The notes beneath the pieces are model-generated. The model made no database searches and was not told the DNA's origin. It was given only the letters and a program-made list of their open reading frames with translations. DNA of 64,000 nucleotides from assembly GCA_958295805.1 (NCBI GenBank), contig OY282373.1, positions 2,327,001 to 2,391,000 of the forward strand, in the 5' to 3' direction. This document shows positions 1-8,194 of the stretch, one piece after another. Numbering within the stretch: the first letter of the stretch is position 1; each line of letters starts with the position of its first letter. Made by a program: the position numbers and the translations under genes. This DNA comes from an uncultured Nitrospirales bacterium (GTDB lineage Bacteria; Nitrospirota; Nitrospiria; Nitrospirales; UBA8639).

Positions 1-104
1 GGTTTGATGGATTTGTCTGCCGGTTTGTCCACGTTCGACGCGGCTTGTTTTATTCGTTGTTTGCGGGTGTTGGTTGCTTTTTCCTAACGGATGGGAAAGG
101 ACGC

Positions 105-138
105 TGGATTCCCGCTTACTCCTGCGGGAATGACGGGG
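105..138. repeat. palindromic repeat (GGATTCCCGC...GCGGGAATGAC)
   Basis: A single copy of the palindrome family seen many times between 53 and 59 kb: arm ATTCCCGC, a short loop, arm GCGGGAAT followed by GAC. The rest of positions 1-255 holds no gene I can support; positions 180-240 carry a second, weaker palindrome (GCCCCTGC / GCAGGG). It lies downstream of sthA on the minus strand and might act as a transcription end. Confidence 0.7.
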
Positions 139-255
139 GGCTTGGGCTTGGCTACGCATTCGGGACTCTCGAGAATTTCTGATCACCCTCGCCCCTGCTT
201 TCGGGGGCAGGGTTTGACCTTCGCCCATTGAGGGAGAAGGGATTTATTTTCAGGT

Positions 256-1653
256 TTATTGTGAGAGTTTGTTGAAGGCGTCCAGGGCGGCAACTTTGTA
301 GCATTCGGCCATGGTTGGGTAGTTGAAGACGGTGGTCAGGAAGTAATCCAATCCTCCGTTCAATCCTAAGACGGCTTGGCCGATGTGGACGAGTTCCGTG
401 GCTCCCGATCCGATGACGTGGACGCCCAGAAGGTGGCGGGTTTTCCGATGAAACAGGAGTTTCAGCAGGCCGGTGTCGTCTCCCATGATTTGTCCTCGGG
501 CGATTTCCCGATAGCGGGCCATGCCGGTTTCATAGGGAATCTTCTTGGTGGTGAGGGCTTGTTCGGTTTCTCCCACCATGGAAATTTCGGGAATGGCGTA
601 TATCCCGATGGGAAAGTGATACCCCATGGGTTCGGCCTTCACGTCAAAGGCGTAACAGGCCGCGAGGCGACCTTGCTCGGACGACGTGGCGGCCAAGCTG
701 GGATAGCCGATGACGTCACCGGCTGCAAAGATGTGAGGGACGGCCGTCCGAAATTGCCCATCGACTTTCAATCGTCCGCGGCCGTCGGCTTCGAGTCCCG
801 CGGCGTGCAGGTTCAAGGATTTTGTTGCGCCGATCCGGCCTACTGAAAACAGCACGAGATCGGATACGAGCTTTTTTCCTGAGTCCAGATGAATGGCGGC
901 TTTCTTCGGTTGTCCTTGGGACTCCAGCCGTTCCACTGTTTCCCCGAGTCGAAAGGTCACGTCCTGATTCCGCATTTGATGAATGAGGGTGTCCACGATT
1001 TCCGTATCCAGAAATTCCAATGGCCGCGTGCGTTTGTCCACCAACGTCACTTCGATGCCCAGCGAGGCAAACATTGAGGCGTATTCGAGACCGATCACGC
1101 CCGCGCCCACGACGACCATGGTCCGCGGGATCTGTTTCAGATTCGTCACTTCGTCACTGGTAATAATCAGCTCATGATTCCAGTCGATTCCTGAAGGAGA
1201 GGCAGGCGTGGTTCCGACGGCAATCAGGATGTAGCGTGGTCGAACGTGTTGCCGCGTCGTTCCGTTGACGACCTGGACCGTTTGCGCGTCCACGAAAGAG
1301 GCTTCGCCCCGAATCATCATGACGTCGTTTCGTTGCAGTTGTCGTTCGACGACTTCGCTTTCTCGTTCGACGACTTCGCTGACTCTCGAAAACAACTGAT
1401 CGACTCCCGGGCGAGATGGAGCCGTGAACCCATGGCGCGTACGAAATTGTTCTGCTTGCCGGCCGAAGGCGAGAACGGCTTCTCGAAAGGTTTTACTCGG
1501 GATGGTGCCGGTATCCAGGCAGACGCCACCGACGACCCGACGTTTTTCGACGACGGCGACGCGCTTGCCCAGCTTCGCCGCTTGCACCGCGGCCCGTTGA
1601 CCCGCGGGGCCGCTTCCGATACAGAGAAGATCAAGGTGCGTCACGTCATTCAT
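256..1653 (-). CDS. sthA: Si-specific NAD(P)(+) transhydrogenase (soluble)
   Basis: Flavoprotein of the pyridine nucleotide-disulfide oxidoreductase family that moves hydride between NADPH and NAD+ in the cytoplasm. The chosen 465-residue product starts MNDVTHLDLL, 42 codons inside the longest frame, and matches the usual SthA length. It shows an N-terminal FAD motif (GSGPAG), a central NAD(P) motif (VVGAGVIGLEYA) and a C-terminal dimerisation domain. In the position of the redox disulfide of lipoamide dehydrogenases there is GGVCLDTGTIPSK, with only one of the two cysteines; loss of the pair is typical of SthA and argues against a dihydrolipoyl dehydrogenase. Stands alone, divergent from the next gene. 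Confidence 0.88.
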   Translation of the reverse strand: MNDVTHLDLLCIGSGPAGQRAAVQAAKLGKRVAVVEKRRVVGGVCLDTGTIPSKTFREAVLAFGRQAEQFRTRHGFTAPSRPGVDQLFSRVSEVVERESEVVERQLQRNDVMMIRGEASFVDAQTVQVVNGTTRQHVRPRYILIAVGTTPASPSGIDWNHELIITSDEVTNLKQIPRTMVVVGAGVIGLEYASMFASLGIEVTLVDKRTRPLEFLDTEIVDTLIHQMRNQDVTFRLGETVERLESQGQPKKAAIHLDSGKKLVSDLVLFSVGRIGATKSLNLHAAGLEADGRGRLKVDGQFRTAVPHIFAAGDVIGYPSLAATSSEQGRLAACYAFDVKAEPMGYHFPIGIYAIPEISMVGETEQALTTKKIPYETGMARYREIARGQIMGDDTGLLKLLFHRKTRHLLGVHVIGSGATELVHIGQAVLGLNGGLDYFLTTVFNYPTMAECYKVAALDAFNKLSQ

Positions 1654-1738
1654 TGTTGTTGGTGCTCGCAGGCACGGATACGATAGACATTTTCCTCTTG
1701 CGAGTCGCTTATCATAATGTCGAAAGCTTCCGGTCGCA

Positions 1739-2152
1739 ATGGTTACAATGATGACTCTTTCGTTTCTCCGACCGACCAACCGGCTTTTGCCGATCAGCCT
1801 TGCCCTGGTGGGCCTTCTTCTGGCGGCTCTGTGGATGTTTCAGTCAAGGGTTCCGGTTTGTGACCCGCAAGCTGCGGAAGCCGAATTGGGGAATTCCGCG
1901 GATAAGGGAATCCACGGGACCAACCGTCCGCCCAGCGCATCAAATTTATTGTGGGTTCACGTGGGGCCTCAATGGCACGCGCTTCCTCAGGTTGAAAAGG
2001 AGGCCTTGGATAAACTTGTGCGTTGTGCCGCAACGACGATTGACGATCAGGGACACCCTACGTGGCAAGCGGCGTACTATGATGCCGCGAGTGGGGAGAT
2101 TGCCGCGCTGTCAAGCCGACAGTATGGGTTCCGCTTGAAACGGTTGCGCTGA
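1739..2152 (+). CDS. hypothetical membrane-anchored protein
   Basis: Not recognised. The 137-residue product has an N-terminal hydrophobic segment (about residues 17-34, LPISLALVGLLLAALWMF) that is a signal anchor or uncleaved signal peptide, then a short soluble domain of about 100 residues with a conserved-looking end (YYDAASGEIAALSSRQYGF). Two further ATGs lie at codons 4 and 5, so the start is uncertain by a few residues. Its last 65 codons are repeated twice more downstream as part of a 337-338 bp tandem unit, in copies that carry a stop and no start, so only this copy should be expressed as protein. Confidence 0.6.
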   Translation: MVTMMTLSFLRPTNRLLPISLALVGLLLAALWMFQSRVPVCDPQAAEAELGNSADKGIHGTNRPPSASNLLWVHVGPQWHALPQVEKEALDKLVRCAATTIDDQGHPTWQAAYYDAASGEIAALSSRQYGFRLKRLR

Positions 2153-2970
2153 AGGTGGAACGAGCCACCCCCAGTCCCCCTCACCCTGGCCCTCTCCCGC
2201 CGGGGGAGAGGGGAGAAGAGGTGGTTGCCTATCCTTCTCACTCTCTCTCCGGTTAGCCCTCTCCCGCCAGGGGAGAGGGGAGAAGAGGTGGGGTCACGTG
2301 GGGACTTGATGGCACGTGCTTCTTCAGGTTGAAAAGGGAGCCTTGGATAAGCTTGTGCGTTGTGCCGCGACGACGATTGACGAGCAGGGACACCCTACGT
2401 GGCAAGCGGCGTACTATGATGCCGCGAGTGGGGAGATTGCCGCGCTGTCAAGCCGACAGTATGGGTTCCGCTTGAAACGGTTGCGCTGAAGGTGGAACGA
2501 GCGAATCCCCAACCCCCCTCACCCTGGCCCTCTCCCGCCGGGGGAGAGGGGAGAAGAGGTGGTTGCCTATCCTTCTCACTCTCTCTCCGGTTAATCCTCT
2601 CCCGTCGGGGGAGAGGGGAGAAGAAGTGGGGTCACGTGGGGACTTGATGGCACGTGCTTCTTCAGGTTGAAAAGGAAGCCTTGGATAAACTTGTGCGTTG
2701 TGCCGCAACGACGATTGACGATCAGGGACACCCTACGTGGCAAGCGGCGTACTATGATGCCGCGAGTGGGGAGATTGCCGCGCTGTCAAGCCGACAGTAT
2801 GGGTTCCGCTTGAAACGGTTGCGCTGAAGGTGGAACGAGCCACCCCCAGTCCCCCTCACCCTGGCCCTCTCCCGCCGGGGGAGAGGGGAGAAGAGGTGGT
2901 AGCCCATCCTCATCACTCCCCCTCACCCTAGTTCTCTCCCGGAGGGAGAGGAGAGAAGGGGTGACGGTTC
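1957..2970. repeat. three tandem units of 337-338 bp (gene 3' end plus palindromes)
   Basis: The sequence TCACGTGGGG starts units at 1957, 2294 and 2632, giving periods of 337 and 338 bp. Each unit holds the last about 195 bp of the upstream gene, followed by two copies of a GC-rich palindrome (CCCTCACCCTGGCCCTCTCC ... GGGGAGAGGGGAGAAG). Units 2 and 3 share changes against unit 1 (GGACTTGATGG in place of GGCCTCAATGG) that create an in-frame TGA, so one of them was copied from the other after the first duplication. This explains the whole gene-free stretch 2153-3048. Confidence 0.9.
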
Positions 2971-3048
2971 TGGAACTGACTCTCCGTGCTATAATATTTG
3001 GAAGTCGTCTCGTCATAGGCCATTCTGAGGGGCGTATCCATTCCACCC

Positions 3049-3726
3049 ATGCGTATTCTGATTGTTGAAGACGAACCGAAGGTCGCCTCGTTTATTCGGC
3101 GCGCGTTGGAGGAGGAACGGTATGCCGTAGACGTGTGCTCCGACGGCATTCAGGGGCGGGATCTGGCGTCGGAAGTCGCCTACGATCTGATTATTCTGGA
3201 TCTCATGCTTCCCGGTCTGCCCGGCATTGACGTGCTGAAGGAATTACGCAGCGGCAAGGTCAAAACCCCGATTTTGATTTTGACGGCCCGTTCGGAGGTT
3301 GACCAACGGGTCAAAGGCCTTGACGCCGGCGCGGACGACTATCTCACGAAACCTTTTGCGATTGAGGAATTGTTGGCCCGAGCGCGAGCCTTGCTGCGTC
3401 GGGCCAGTGGAGAAACCTTGGGCATTTTGCAGGTTGACGATCTGATTCTGAATCCCGTCACCCACGACGTCACGAGAGGCGGGCAACGGATCGACCTGAC
3501 GTCCAAAGAATATGCGTTGCTGGAATACATGATGCGGAACGCGGGGCGCGTGCTCACGCGCACCATGATTTCTGAACACGTCTGGAATCTCGACTTTGAT
3601 ACGTTCACCAACGTCATTGACGTCTACATTCGCTATCTTCGGAACAAAATCGATCGCGGTCGCACGCATGGACTCATCCACACCGTCCGAGGGAGCGGCT
3701 ACACGCTGAAGGCCACCGATGCGTAA
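3049..3726 (+). CDS. OmpR/CusR-type response regulator
   Basis: 225-residue DNA-binding response regulator. Receiver domain at residues 1-115 with the acidic pocket (EDE at 7-9), phospho-acceptor Asp51 (LILDLMLP context), and Lys in LTKPF; winged-helix output domain at about 125-222, ending VRGSGYTLKA. The overall pattern resembles heavy-metal or envelope-stress regulators of the CusR/CopR group, but the signal cannot be read from sequence. Its stop overlaps the start of the partner kinase by 8 bp, so the two are translated together. HtrA and a sigma factor follow, which suggests an envelope-stress role. Confidence 0.9.
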   Translation: MRILIVEDEPKVASFIRRALEEERYAVDVCSDGIQGRDLASEVAYDLIILDLMLPGLPGIDVLKELRSGKVKTPILILTARSEVDQRVKGLDAGADDYLTKPFAIEELLARARALLRRASGETLGILQVDDLILNPVTHDVTRGGQRIDLTSKEYALLEYMMRNAGRVLTRTMISEHVWNLDFDTFTNVIDVYIRYLRNKIDRGRTHGLIHTVRGSGYTLKATDA

Positions 3727-5125
3727 CGCTTCCATCCGCGTCCGATTGACCATCTGGTACGGCGGCGGCTTGGCTTTGATTATGATTATCTTCGCCGGTG
3801 CCCTCTATCTGGTCATGTCGCGGGCCTTGGAAAATCAAATCGACCGCTCGCTGGATGAAGCCGCGGTCGCCGCGGCCCGTTCACTTGAGGAACACCGGTT
3901 TGGGCCGTTTCTGTTGTTGGACGACTTGGCGCAAGCTTTTCCGGAACTCGCACTCATTGATAAGTTTTTTCAGATTTTTGCTCCGCAAGGCCAAGTCACG
4001 CTTCAATCGGCCAATATCAAAACGCGCGACATTCCCCTGAGTCAAACGGCCCTCGAATCGGCGCTTCAGGGACGGGCGACGTTTGAAACCGTCCGTTTTC
4101 ACGATGAGATTCCCATCCGGCTGTTGTCGTATCCCATTCGACATGGGGAAACACTCGTCAACATTTTGCGAGTCGGCACGTCTCTGTCTCCCATGGAAGA
4201 AATGTTGTCCCGTCTGGTGTTTTTCTTGCTCATCGGCTCTCCTCTGGCGGTCGCCGTGAGCGTGTTAGGCGGCTGGTTTCTGGCTAGTCGCGCCCTCAAG
4301 CCCGTGGATTCCATTACCCTGGCGGCACAACGCATTACCGCTGAAGATCTTACGCAACGCATTCACACGACCGCACCGGACGAAATCGGTCGCTTGGCTT
4401 CGACCTTGAACGACATGATCGCAAGACTCGAAACCTCGATCCGTCAGATTCGCCAATTCAGTGCCGACGCGTCCCACGAGCTTCGGACTCCCTTGACGAT
4501 CACCAAAGGCGAAACGGAATTGGCTTTGCGAAAACCTCGGTCGCCCGACGTCTACCGGGAAGTGCTGGAAAGTAACCTGGAAGAGATTGATCGGATGAGT
4601 CGCATTGTGGAAGAGCTTTTATTTCTCTCCCGGGCCGACCTCGGTCAAGTGAAAGTGGCATCGCTCCCCGTCCAACTCGATACCTTGGTGCAGGAAGTTC
4701 AGATGCAAGCCATGATGCTCGGCAAAGATCGAGCCGTTGAGACAATTCTGGAACACGTGGAACCGCTTCAAGTGGTGGGAGATGAATGGCGTCTTCGGGA
4801 ATTGATCCTGAATCTGGTAGACAACGCCGTGAAGTATTCCTCACGTCAGGGAACCGTGGCACTCAGTTTGACGAAAACGCACGACACGGCTGAGCTTGCC
4901 GTCAAGGACGACGGCATCGGCATCGCCCCTGAGGAACAACCGTTCATCTTTGATCGCTTTTATCGAACCGACGCCGCCCGATCTCACGTTCAACACGGGA
5001 CGGGACTGGGGTTATCGATTTGTAAGTGGATTGCCGAGTCCCACCACGGCACCATTGAAGTGACAAGCACCTTCGGCGAGGGGTCCTGTTTTACGGTTTC
5101 TCTTCCCTTGCTTTCTCCTGCCTGA
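3719..5125 (+). CDS. sensor histidine kinase
   Basis: 468-residue inner-membrane kinase paired with the preceding regulator. Two membrane segments (about 12-33 and 166-190) bracket a periplasmic sensor region of about 130 residues; a HAMP domain follows (about 190-243), then the dimerisation/phospho-acceptor domain with His253 in ASHELRTPLT and the HATPase domain with N box (LNLVDNAVKYS), G1 (DDGIGI), F and G2 (GTGLGLSI) boxes. All catalytic boxes are intact. The CusS-like arrangement is family knowledge; the ligand is unknown. Confidence 0.9.
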   Translation: MRNASIRVRLTIWYGGGLALIMIIFAGALYLVMSRALENQIDRSLDEAAVAAARSLEEHRFGPFLLLDDLAQAFPELALIDKFFQIFAPQGQVTLQSANIKTRDIPLSQTALESALQGRATFETVRFHDEIPIRLLSYPIRHGETLVNILRVGTSLSPMEEMLSRLVFFLLIGSPLAVAVSVLGGWFLASRALKPVDSITLAAQRITAEDLTQRIHTTAPDEIGRLASTLNDMIARLETSIRQIRQFSADASHELRTPLTITKGETELALRKPRSPDVYREVLESNLEEIDRMSRIVEELLFLSRADLGQVKVASLPVQLDTLVQEVQMQAMMLGKDRAVETILEHVEPLQVVGDEWRLRELILNLVDNAVKYSSRQGTVALSLTKTHDTAELAVKDDGIGIAPEEQPFIFDRFYRTDAARSHVQHGTGLGLSICKWIAESHHGTIEVTSTFGEGSCFTVSLPLLSPA

Positions 5126-5154
5126 CGAAACGGCGTACATAACCTGCCCCTGCT

Positions 5155-5184
5155 CGTGACTGACCTCCCCGCCTCTCAGTCACG
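5155..5184 (+). terminator. 9-bp perfect inverted repeat after the kinase gene
   Basis: Stem CGTGACTGA / TCAGTCACG with a 12-nt C-rich loop, 30 bp past the kinase stop. It is followed by CATCTTCTTG and not by a clean T run, so it is either a weak intrinsic terminator or a binding site. Confidence 0.5.
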
Positions 5185-5358
5185 CATCTTCTTGCCTTGG
5201 CCTTCGGCCAATTAAGTGCCTTCGCCGAAACGTTCCCGTTTTCCGTCACTGAGAATGAGAAGTTTTTAATCCGCCGTTCATTTTCTTTTCATGTCGTCGT
5301 GCTAGAACGACTTCACAGTGATTCACGATTTCCGCATCACCACTTGAAGGAGGTTTTC

Positions 5359-6894
5359 ATGAAAGATCGTTCGACTTCAACCCCGTCCATTGCCATGAAG
5401 CAGGTTCCCCCAAAGGTCTGGTTTGGTCTCGCCGTGAGTCTCCCTCTTTTGTTGGGCATCATGGTTGCCGCCTTTTCGACCCAGGCCGTGGGCTCTCCGA
5501 CGCAACCCGATCCTTCGACGTCTCCATCCACGGTGCGGGCCGAACGCGCTGATTCAGACGTGCAGTATGGATTTGCGCACGTCGTGAAAGTTGTCCGGCC
5601 GGCCGTGGTCAATATTACGGTCTCCAAAGTCGTGGCCACGGGACCATCGGATGACGCTTTGAGAGGCGTTCCCGATTGGTTTGGTCAAGGCCCATGGGGC
5701 AACCGATTCTTCGGAACGCCTTCCCCCATCCCACCACGGACTCCTCGCGGTCCAGGGATGGGGACCGGCGTCATCGTGCATCCCGACGGCTACGTGGTGA
5801 CCAACCATCACGTGGTTGACGGCGCGAAAACCGTCACCGTGACCTTGCTGGATCAACGAGAATTTGCCGGCACCATCGTAGGAACTGATCCGCAGACGGA
5901 TTTGGCCGTGATTCATATTGAAGGTCGAAACCTGCCCTTCATCCCGTGGGGTGATTCTTCCACGCTTGAAGTCGGCGACTACGTTCTCGCCATCGGGAAT
6001 CCGTTCGGCCTGAACTCCACGGTGACGCAAGGCATCGTGAGCGCCAAGGGACGCGGCGGCATGGGCATCACGCAGTATGAAGATTTTATCCAGACCGATG
6101 CCGCCATCAATCCCGGCAACTCCGGGGGCGCGCTCGTGAACGTGAACGGTGAGTTGGTCGGCATCAATACGGCCATTGTGTCGCGGACCGGAGGCTACCA
6201 GGGCGTCGGTTTTGCCGTTCCGGCGAGCATGGCGAAACACGTACACGACAGCCTCGTGGCTGACGGAAAAGTGGTTCGGGGATATTTAGGCGTCGGCATT
6301 CAAGGCGTCACGCCTGAACTCGTCAAGGCGTTTCAATTAGACGGACCCGCCGGAGCCATCGTGACCGACATCCGCGACCAAAGCCCGGCAGACCGTGCGG
6401 GACTCCAACGCGGAGACGCCATCATTGAATATCAAAGACAACCGATTGCCGATCCGCAAGCCTTACAACGCGCGGTGACCACGACTCCGGTGGGCACGGA
6501 GGTCACGATCCTCGTCGTGCGTGACGGCAAACGACAATCCTTGCAGACAACCATCATTGAGCATCCGATGAATCAACGCGTCGCCTCCCGCCGGCAACCC
6601 GACTCCGCGTTCATGTTGTCCGGCGTGACGGTGCAGGAATTGACCCCGCACGTGGCTCAACGGCTCGGCGTGGACCGACTCACGACGGGCGTGGTGGTGA
6701 CCGACGTTCGCGCCGGCAGTCTGGCCGAGGAGTCCGGCCTGACTCGGGGTGACGTGATTCAGGAGGTCAACCGTCAACCCGTTGAGTCCGTGAAAGATTA
6801 TCGGCAAGTCGTGAAATCCTTGCCGAAGGACCAATCGGCTCTATTGTTTATCCACCGTCAAGGCATTCCTCTTTTTCTGACGATCAAAACGTAA
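5359..6894 (+). CDS. degP: periplasmic serine protease HtrA/DegP family
   Basis: 511-residue Do-type protease and chaperone of the periplasm. I place the start at the ATG behind GAAGGAGGTTTTC, a near-perfect ribosome site, and not at the longer open frame. A membrane segment (about residues 20-40, VWFGLAVSLPLLLGIMVAAF) is a signal peptide or anchor. The trypsin-like domain has the full triad: His in VVTNHHVVDGA, Asp in TDPQTDLAVI and Ser in NPGNSGGA. Two PDZ domains follow, the first near GYLGVGIQGV and the second near LSGVTVQELT. Context after a two-component pair fits stress-induced proteolysis. Confidence 0.93.
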   Translation: MKDRSTSTPSIAMKQVPPKVWFGLAVSLPLLLGIMVAAFSTQAVGSPTQPDPSTSPSTVRAERADSDVQYGFAHVVKVVRPAVVNITVSKVVATGPSDDALRGVPDWFGQGPWGNRFFGTPSPIPPRTPRGPGMGTGVIVHPDGYVVTNHHVVDGAKTVTVTLLDQREFAGTIVGTDPQTDLAVIHIEGRNLPFIPWGDSSTLEVGDYVLAIGNPFGLNSTVTQGIVSAKGRGGMGITQYEDFIQTDAAINPGNSGGALVNVNGELVGINTAIVSRTGGYQGVGFAVPASMAKHVHDSLVADGKVVRGYLGVGIQGVTPELVKAFQLDGPAGAIVTDIRDQSPADRAGLQRGDAIIEYQRQPIADPQALQRAVTTTPVGTEVTILVVRDGKRQSLQTTIIEHPMNQRVASRRQPDSAFMLSGVTVQELTPHVAQRLGVDRLTTGVVVTDVRAGSLAEESGLTRGDVIQEVNRQPVESVKDYRQVVKSLPKDQSALLFIHRQGIPLFLTIKT

Positions 6895-6952
6895 CGGACG
6901 CTCGGGAAGGACCGAGGCATGAGAATTCTGATTTTTTAGAGAGGAGATTCCG

Positions 6953-8194
6953 ATGAAGAACGCGATGATTGCACGCACCCCCCTCGTTGGTGACGAAGGA
7001 AAAACCCGAGGAGTATCTCCACGCACGTCTTTTGGTTCAGATTTTTTCTTTGACGGCGTGCCCACGCTCGATGCCCTCGCTGAGGATCACGTGAGCGATG
7101 AAAAAAAGGAATCGACAAGTCCTGCCTTGGAAACCTTCTATTTTCGCACGTTCCGCTCACGTCCCCTTCTGGACGCAAAAGACGAACTGGCCGTGGCGAA
7201 ACGCATTGACGAAAGCAGTCGAAACATTCGGAATCTCCTCGCGACGGTTATTCACGCCGTCAATGCTCTCGGGAATAAACCGCAGTTCCGGGAGGCGTTG
7301 CAGTCTTTGACTGAAATTCTGGGGCTGAGCGGGTTCTCAGCCCCGGCTCTGGATGAGGCGCACGAGCGATTGTCCATGCTCATGACTGCGCTCTCCTCCG
7401 GCGGACTCAAAAGCCGTTCGCTGAGAAAACGCCTGCAAGGTTTTCAGCGAGAATTAGCCGACAACCGTCGCCAGTTGGAAGAGGCGAAGGACTATCTGGT
7501 TCAACGAAATCTTCGACTCGTGGTGAATCAAGCAAAACGGTTTACAGGGCGGGGGTTGGGTTTGTTGGATCTTATTCAAGAGGGCAACGTCGGATTGATG
7601 CGGGCGGCTGAACGATTCCAATACCGCAAAGGGTTCAAATTCAGCACCTATGCGACGTGGTGGGTGCGCCAGGGTATTTTGCGCGCGGTGGCCGATCAGT
7701 CCCGCACCATTCGCGTCCCCGTCCATACCAACGAGGCATGGCAGCGCATGACCAAAACCGCCATGCGTTTGGCTCAACAATTGGGCCGCGAACCTCGCAG
7801 CGAGGAAATTGCCCGGGCGTTGTCCATTAGCACGGACCGGGTACAAGAAACGACCCAAGCGTTTTTGGAACCGATTTCTCTTGACCACCCCACCAGCGAC
7901 GGGGATCAGTTTTTGGGAGACTTCCTCCCCGACGACAATGCCGTGGCACCGGAAGACATCATTCAAGATGCACAAACGAAGACCCAACTCAATCATATTC
8001 TCGGCATCCTGACTCCACGCGAGGAACAGGTGATCCGGTTACGTTTCGGCATTGGAAACGGACAACCCCGAACGTTGAAACAAGTGGGGAAAAAGATGAA
8101 CGTGACTCGTGAACGGATTCGACAGATCGAGATGGTTGCGCTCAAGAAACTTCGTGAACCCGCGATTCAAGCGCAATTAGCCGAGATGGTCTAA
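6953..8194 (+). CDS. RNA polymerase sigma factor, sigma-70 group 2 (RpoD/RpoS-like)
   Basis: 413 residues. Region 1.2 is recognisable (LLDAKDELAVAKRID), as are region 2 (LLDLIQEGNVGLMRAAERF, then FSTYATWWVRQGILRA), region 3 (IRVPVHTNE) and region 4 with its helix-turn-helix (LKQVGKKMNVTRERIRQIE). There is no region 1.1; instead an unrelated N-terminal stretch of about 60 residues precedes region 1.2, so this is an alternative and not the housekeeping factor. Good ribosome site (GAGAGGAGATTCCG). It lies 58 bp after degP, suggesting a shared stress transcript. Its last 18 bp overlap the oppositely oriented ptrB gene. Confidence 0.9.
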   Translation: MKNAMIARTPLVGDEGKTRGVSPRTSFGSDFFFDGVPTLDALAEDHVSDEKKESTSPALETFYFRTFRSRPLLDAKDELAVAKRIDESSRNIRNLLATVIHAVNALGNKPQFREALQSLTEILGLSGFSAPALDEAHERLSMLMTALSSGGLKSRSLRKRLQGFQRELADNRRQLEEAKDYLVQRNLRLVVNQAKRFTGRGLGLLDLIQEGNVGLMRAAERFQYRKGFKFSTYATWWVRQGILRAVADQSRTIRVPVHTNEAWQRMTKTAMRLAQQLGREPRSEEIARALSISTDRVQETTQAFLEPISLDHPTSDGDQFLGDFLPDDNAVAPEDIIQDAQTKTQLNHILGILTPREEQVIRLRFGIGNGQPRTLKQVGKKMNVTRERIRQIEMVALKKLREPAIQAQLAEMV

